A stretch of DNA of 10,518 nt from the NCBI GenBank assembly GCA_000697335.1, contig JNEM01013178.1, positions 1 through 10,518 of the forward strand. Reading direction: 5' to 3'. Below, one piece after another: positions 9,145-10,518 of this stretch; the stretch's first letter is position 1, and every line of letters starts with the position of its first letter. The translations under genes were made by a program, and so were the position numbers. The DNA is from Conidiobolus incongruus B7586. Its lineage: Eukaryota; Entomophthoromycota; Entomophthoromycetes; Entomophthorales; Conidiobolaceae. The notes beneath the pieces are model-generated. The model did no database searches. It was not told the origin of the DNA and worked only from the letters and a program-made list of their open reading frames with translations.

Positions 9145-9238
9145 TATTTGTTTTGTATATATTTTTTAATTTGAGATTAATAATATGTTTGAAAAATTAG
9201 AAGTTAAAAAATATCCCATTTCTTCAATTCCATGATAA
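9145..9238 (-). repeat. Right (5') terminal repeat of mariner copy C
   Basis: The reverse complement of this stretch closely matches 7429-7530 in the miniature element: TTTTTCAAACATATTATTA, a short variable segment, then AAATATATACAAA and AATAGGAAA. The outer end is next to TA at 9239-9240. This is the transposase 5' side of the element. The corresponding sequence is missing in copy B. Confidence 0.75.
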
Positions 9239-9439
9239 TAATATAAAAAATTGAATATTTAAATATATGTTATTATATTGTCACAAGTCAAATGACTCCC
9301 TTCTACCCTAGTATCCTTATATCAGCCTAATATCAAAGCCATTTTTCCCTTGCATACCATCTGCTCTTGCTTTATATTTTAATTGGCTGATGATATCATT
9401 CACTGAAGAATCTCATAAACTACCTTACCCAACTCATTC

Positions 9440-9447
9440 TATATAAA
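9440..9447 (+). promoter_or_regulatory. TATA box within the LTR-like segment
   Basis: TATATAAA lies near the middle of the C-rich segment, about 160 bp from its left edge, followed by AACCCAG. This suits an LTR core promoter, but the motif alone is weak evidence in AT-rich DNA. Confidence 0.4.
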
Positions 9448-9516
9448 ACCCAGAATTAGAGTTATCTTCAATAAGACCAGCTTAATTTGGGTCCTTACAG
9501 CTATTTGACTTAAACC

Positions 9517-9522
9517 AATAAA
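9517..9522 (+). promoter_or_regulatory. AATAAA polyadenylation-type signal in the LTR-like segment
   Basis: AATAAA follows the TATA box by about 70 bp and precedes C-rich sequence, the usual order in a compact LTR. It is supportive only in this context. Confidence 0.35.
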
Positions 9523-9613
9523 CCCCCTATCACTCTAACACCTACCTGAAATTCACCATATCTCTTTCTTTTACTTAAACTATTCTGGACATGGCTTTCT
9601 GAATACTTGTTAA

Positions 9614-10375
9614 TATATTTTCAGGAATCAATATTAATATGAAATTTGATATTCCCTTATTTTTTAAATTAAACAAAATATAAAGTTAATAATTTTTTTA
9701 AATTTATATGGTGTATATATTATAATATTTCTTGAAATCAAACTTGGTAATCAATTTATTCAATTATTCATAAAATTAAAATGATATAATAAATATATAT
9801 TGTTCAAGGCATTGTTGTTAGTGTTGATGATTATATATTTCTGAAATTTAATCTATTAATAGTTTAGATAATTCAAGTAATCAGTAAATTCAGTTAATAA
9901 ATCCAAGATAATGACAATTTTATAATGTAAAGCAAAAAATTAATAGTTGTTTTGCCTTGGATTCCTTTCTAATATTGTATACTCTATTTGTGCTATATTC
10001 ACATTTTAGTAATACCTTCTATATTTTACTATATATTTACACTCATATTTAATCATCTTTTTAAAATAATTATATTAATAAAATGTGATATTATCAAGCT
10101 TTGAGAGATATTATATTCTGAATAATTTATTTCGGAAATTTTAATATTGAAATATGTAAATAACAAAGTCCTTGACAACACAAAGAGATGGTATATCAAA
10201 TTCGGTGTGTGGATCTTGAAATTGTTAAATTACATCTACTAAAATTGTAACAGAATTTAAAATCGATTTGTAATTATTTGAAATCATTATACCGTGTGAA
10301 AAATTCAAAAATTAAAGAGTATAAATACCCATTTGATTTAATCAATAAATCAAAATAAATATTGAGTTATTAAGA
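9614..10375. other. Intergenic region upstream of the terminal gene
   Basis: About 760 bp of moderately AT-rich DNA, richer in G and C than the repeats to the left and without similarity to them that I could see. I found no open frame of note, inverted repeats or RNA gene. It probably holds the promoter of the gene starting at 10376. The change of character suggests that ordinary host sequence begins after the LTR-like insertion. Confidence 0.5.
10320..10327 (+). promoter_or_regulatory. Candidate TATA box of the terminal gene
   Basis: TATAAATA lies 49 bp upstream of the proposed start codon, preceded by AAAGAG and followed by CCC. The position is plausible for a eukaryotic core promoter with a short 5' leader. 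The motif is common by chance in AT-rich DNA. Confidence 0.4.
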
Positions 10376-10518
10376 ATGATGAATTACAACGAAGAGGAGG
10401 AAATATATCTATTGATCTCTGGATATTATAAAACAATAACGGTTGAAAACAACATTTTAAAAGTAATTGATGGTCATTATTCTAATGGCCCTAAGTTAAA
10501 AAATATATTCATAAACGG
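10376..10518 (+). CDS. Hypothetical protein, N-terminal 47 codons, cut by the window end
   Basis: An ATG at 10376, with a second in-frame ATG at 10379, opens a frame without stops to the window edge. It begins MMNYNEEEEIYLLISGYYKT and ends near GHYSNGPKLKNIFIN. Mixed codon use, balanced charge and the contrast with the surrounding stop-rich DNA support real coding. The protein starts with an acidic run, has no signal peptide, and shows no membrane segment so far. I do not recognise a family from this short piece. Codons favour A and T endings, as expected in an AT-rich genome. It sits about 760 bp beyond the transposon fossils and shows none of their damage, so it is probably a working host gene, although a mobile-element or effector gene is possible. 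An intron further on cannot be excluded. Confidence 0.7.
   Translation, partial: MMNYNEEEEIYLLISGYYKTITVENNILKVIDGHYSNGPKLKNIFIN

Larger units (their letters stand above)
7910..9238 (-). mobile_element. mariner transposon, near full length, inactive (copy C)
   Basis: This 1329-bp element has the usual mariner size of about 1.3 kb, with TA on both sides (7908-7909 and 9239-9240) and inverted ends. The left end reads inward TTACTTTATAATTTAAATAA and then a GGGAATTTTTTGC core. The right end read inward is TTATCATGGAATTGAAGAAA and then GGGATATTTTTTAAC. The transposase relic runs on the minus strand. It aligns with copy B (290-1499) over about 1.2 kb and keeps more C and G, so it is either younger or less mutated. 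The inward extension of the terminal repeats differs between ends, which allows the orientation of the miniature copy at 7429-7627 to be read. Confidence 0.85.
9279..9613 (+). mobile_element. Solo-LTR-like insertion, little mutated
   Basis: Composition changes abruptly here: about a third GC with C well above G, against roughly 10% GC to the left. The segment starts TGTCACAAGTCAAATG, contains a TATATAAA box (9440-9447) and an AATAAA signal (9517-9522) in the order and spacing expected of an LTR promoter and polyadenylation region, and has no open reading frame that I could see. TATAT occurs immediately before (9274-9278) and after (9614-9618), a possible 5-bp target duplication, though weak because the flanks are so AT-rich. 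The right end (TTGTTAA) is not the usual CA, so that edge is uncertain. The retroelement family cannot be assigned without an internal region. It looks recent compared with the neighbouring fossils. Confidence 0.5.

Noticed and set aside
1-10518. CRISPR arrays, tRNA or rRNA genes, riboswitches
   Set aside because: No regularly spaced repeats with unique spacers and no tRNA-like or rRNA-like conserved sequence were seen on either strand; composition and repeat types are eukaryotic.

Overview
The window is about 9.3 kb of extremely AT-rich, mutation-degraded repeat DNA (roughly 8-15% GC in the lines I counted by hand), then a short richer insert (about a third GC), then a moderately AT-rich host-like stretch in which one protein-coding gene begins and runs off the right edge. 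The host is a eukaryote with an AT-rich genome. A fungus is my best guess, because the repeats carry damage resembling repeat-induced point mutation: C-to-T and G-to-A change dominates, Gln and Trp codons appear as stops, and Asp appears as Asn. Other AT-rich eukaryotes are not excluded. I see no rRNA, tRNA, CRISPR or prokaryotic features.

Layout. (1) 1-2759: a DNA element with terminal inverted repeats (TIRs) of about 285 bp, at 1-292 and 2475-2759. A mariner copy, 5'-truncated, sits inside it (about 290-1499), followed by a relic of another coding region (about 1780-2420). (2) 2760-3771: a plus-strand coding relic I cannot name. (3) 3772-4080: a third copy of the same TIR, in the orientation of the first. 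(4) About 4210-7300: one or more unrecognised minus-strand coding relics, the largest unexplained object here. (5) 7429-7627: a 199-bp palindromic miniature mariner. (6) 7910-9238: a near-complete 1.33-kb mariner with a minus-strand, inactivated DD34D transposase. (7) 9279-9613: a little-mutated, C-rich, solo-LTR-like insertion. (8) 9614-10375: intergenic or promoter DNA. (9) 10376 to the end: the first 47 codons of a gene.

The three mariner-related copies share one end sequence, each next to a TA dinucleotide where the end can be seen. The miniature element's left arm resembles the full copy's right arm and its right arm resembles the full copy's left arm, so it looks like an internally deleted mariner inserted in the opposite orientation. 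The region is a graveyard of nested transposons lying upstream of an apparently intact gene. The LTR-like piece arrived late, because it escaped the mutation that degraded its neighbours. All alignments and translations were done by eye, so edges are approximate unless a TA-flanked end is stated.
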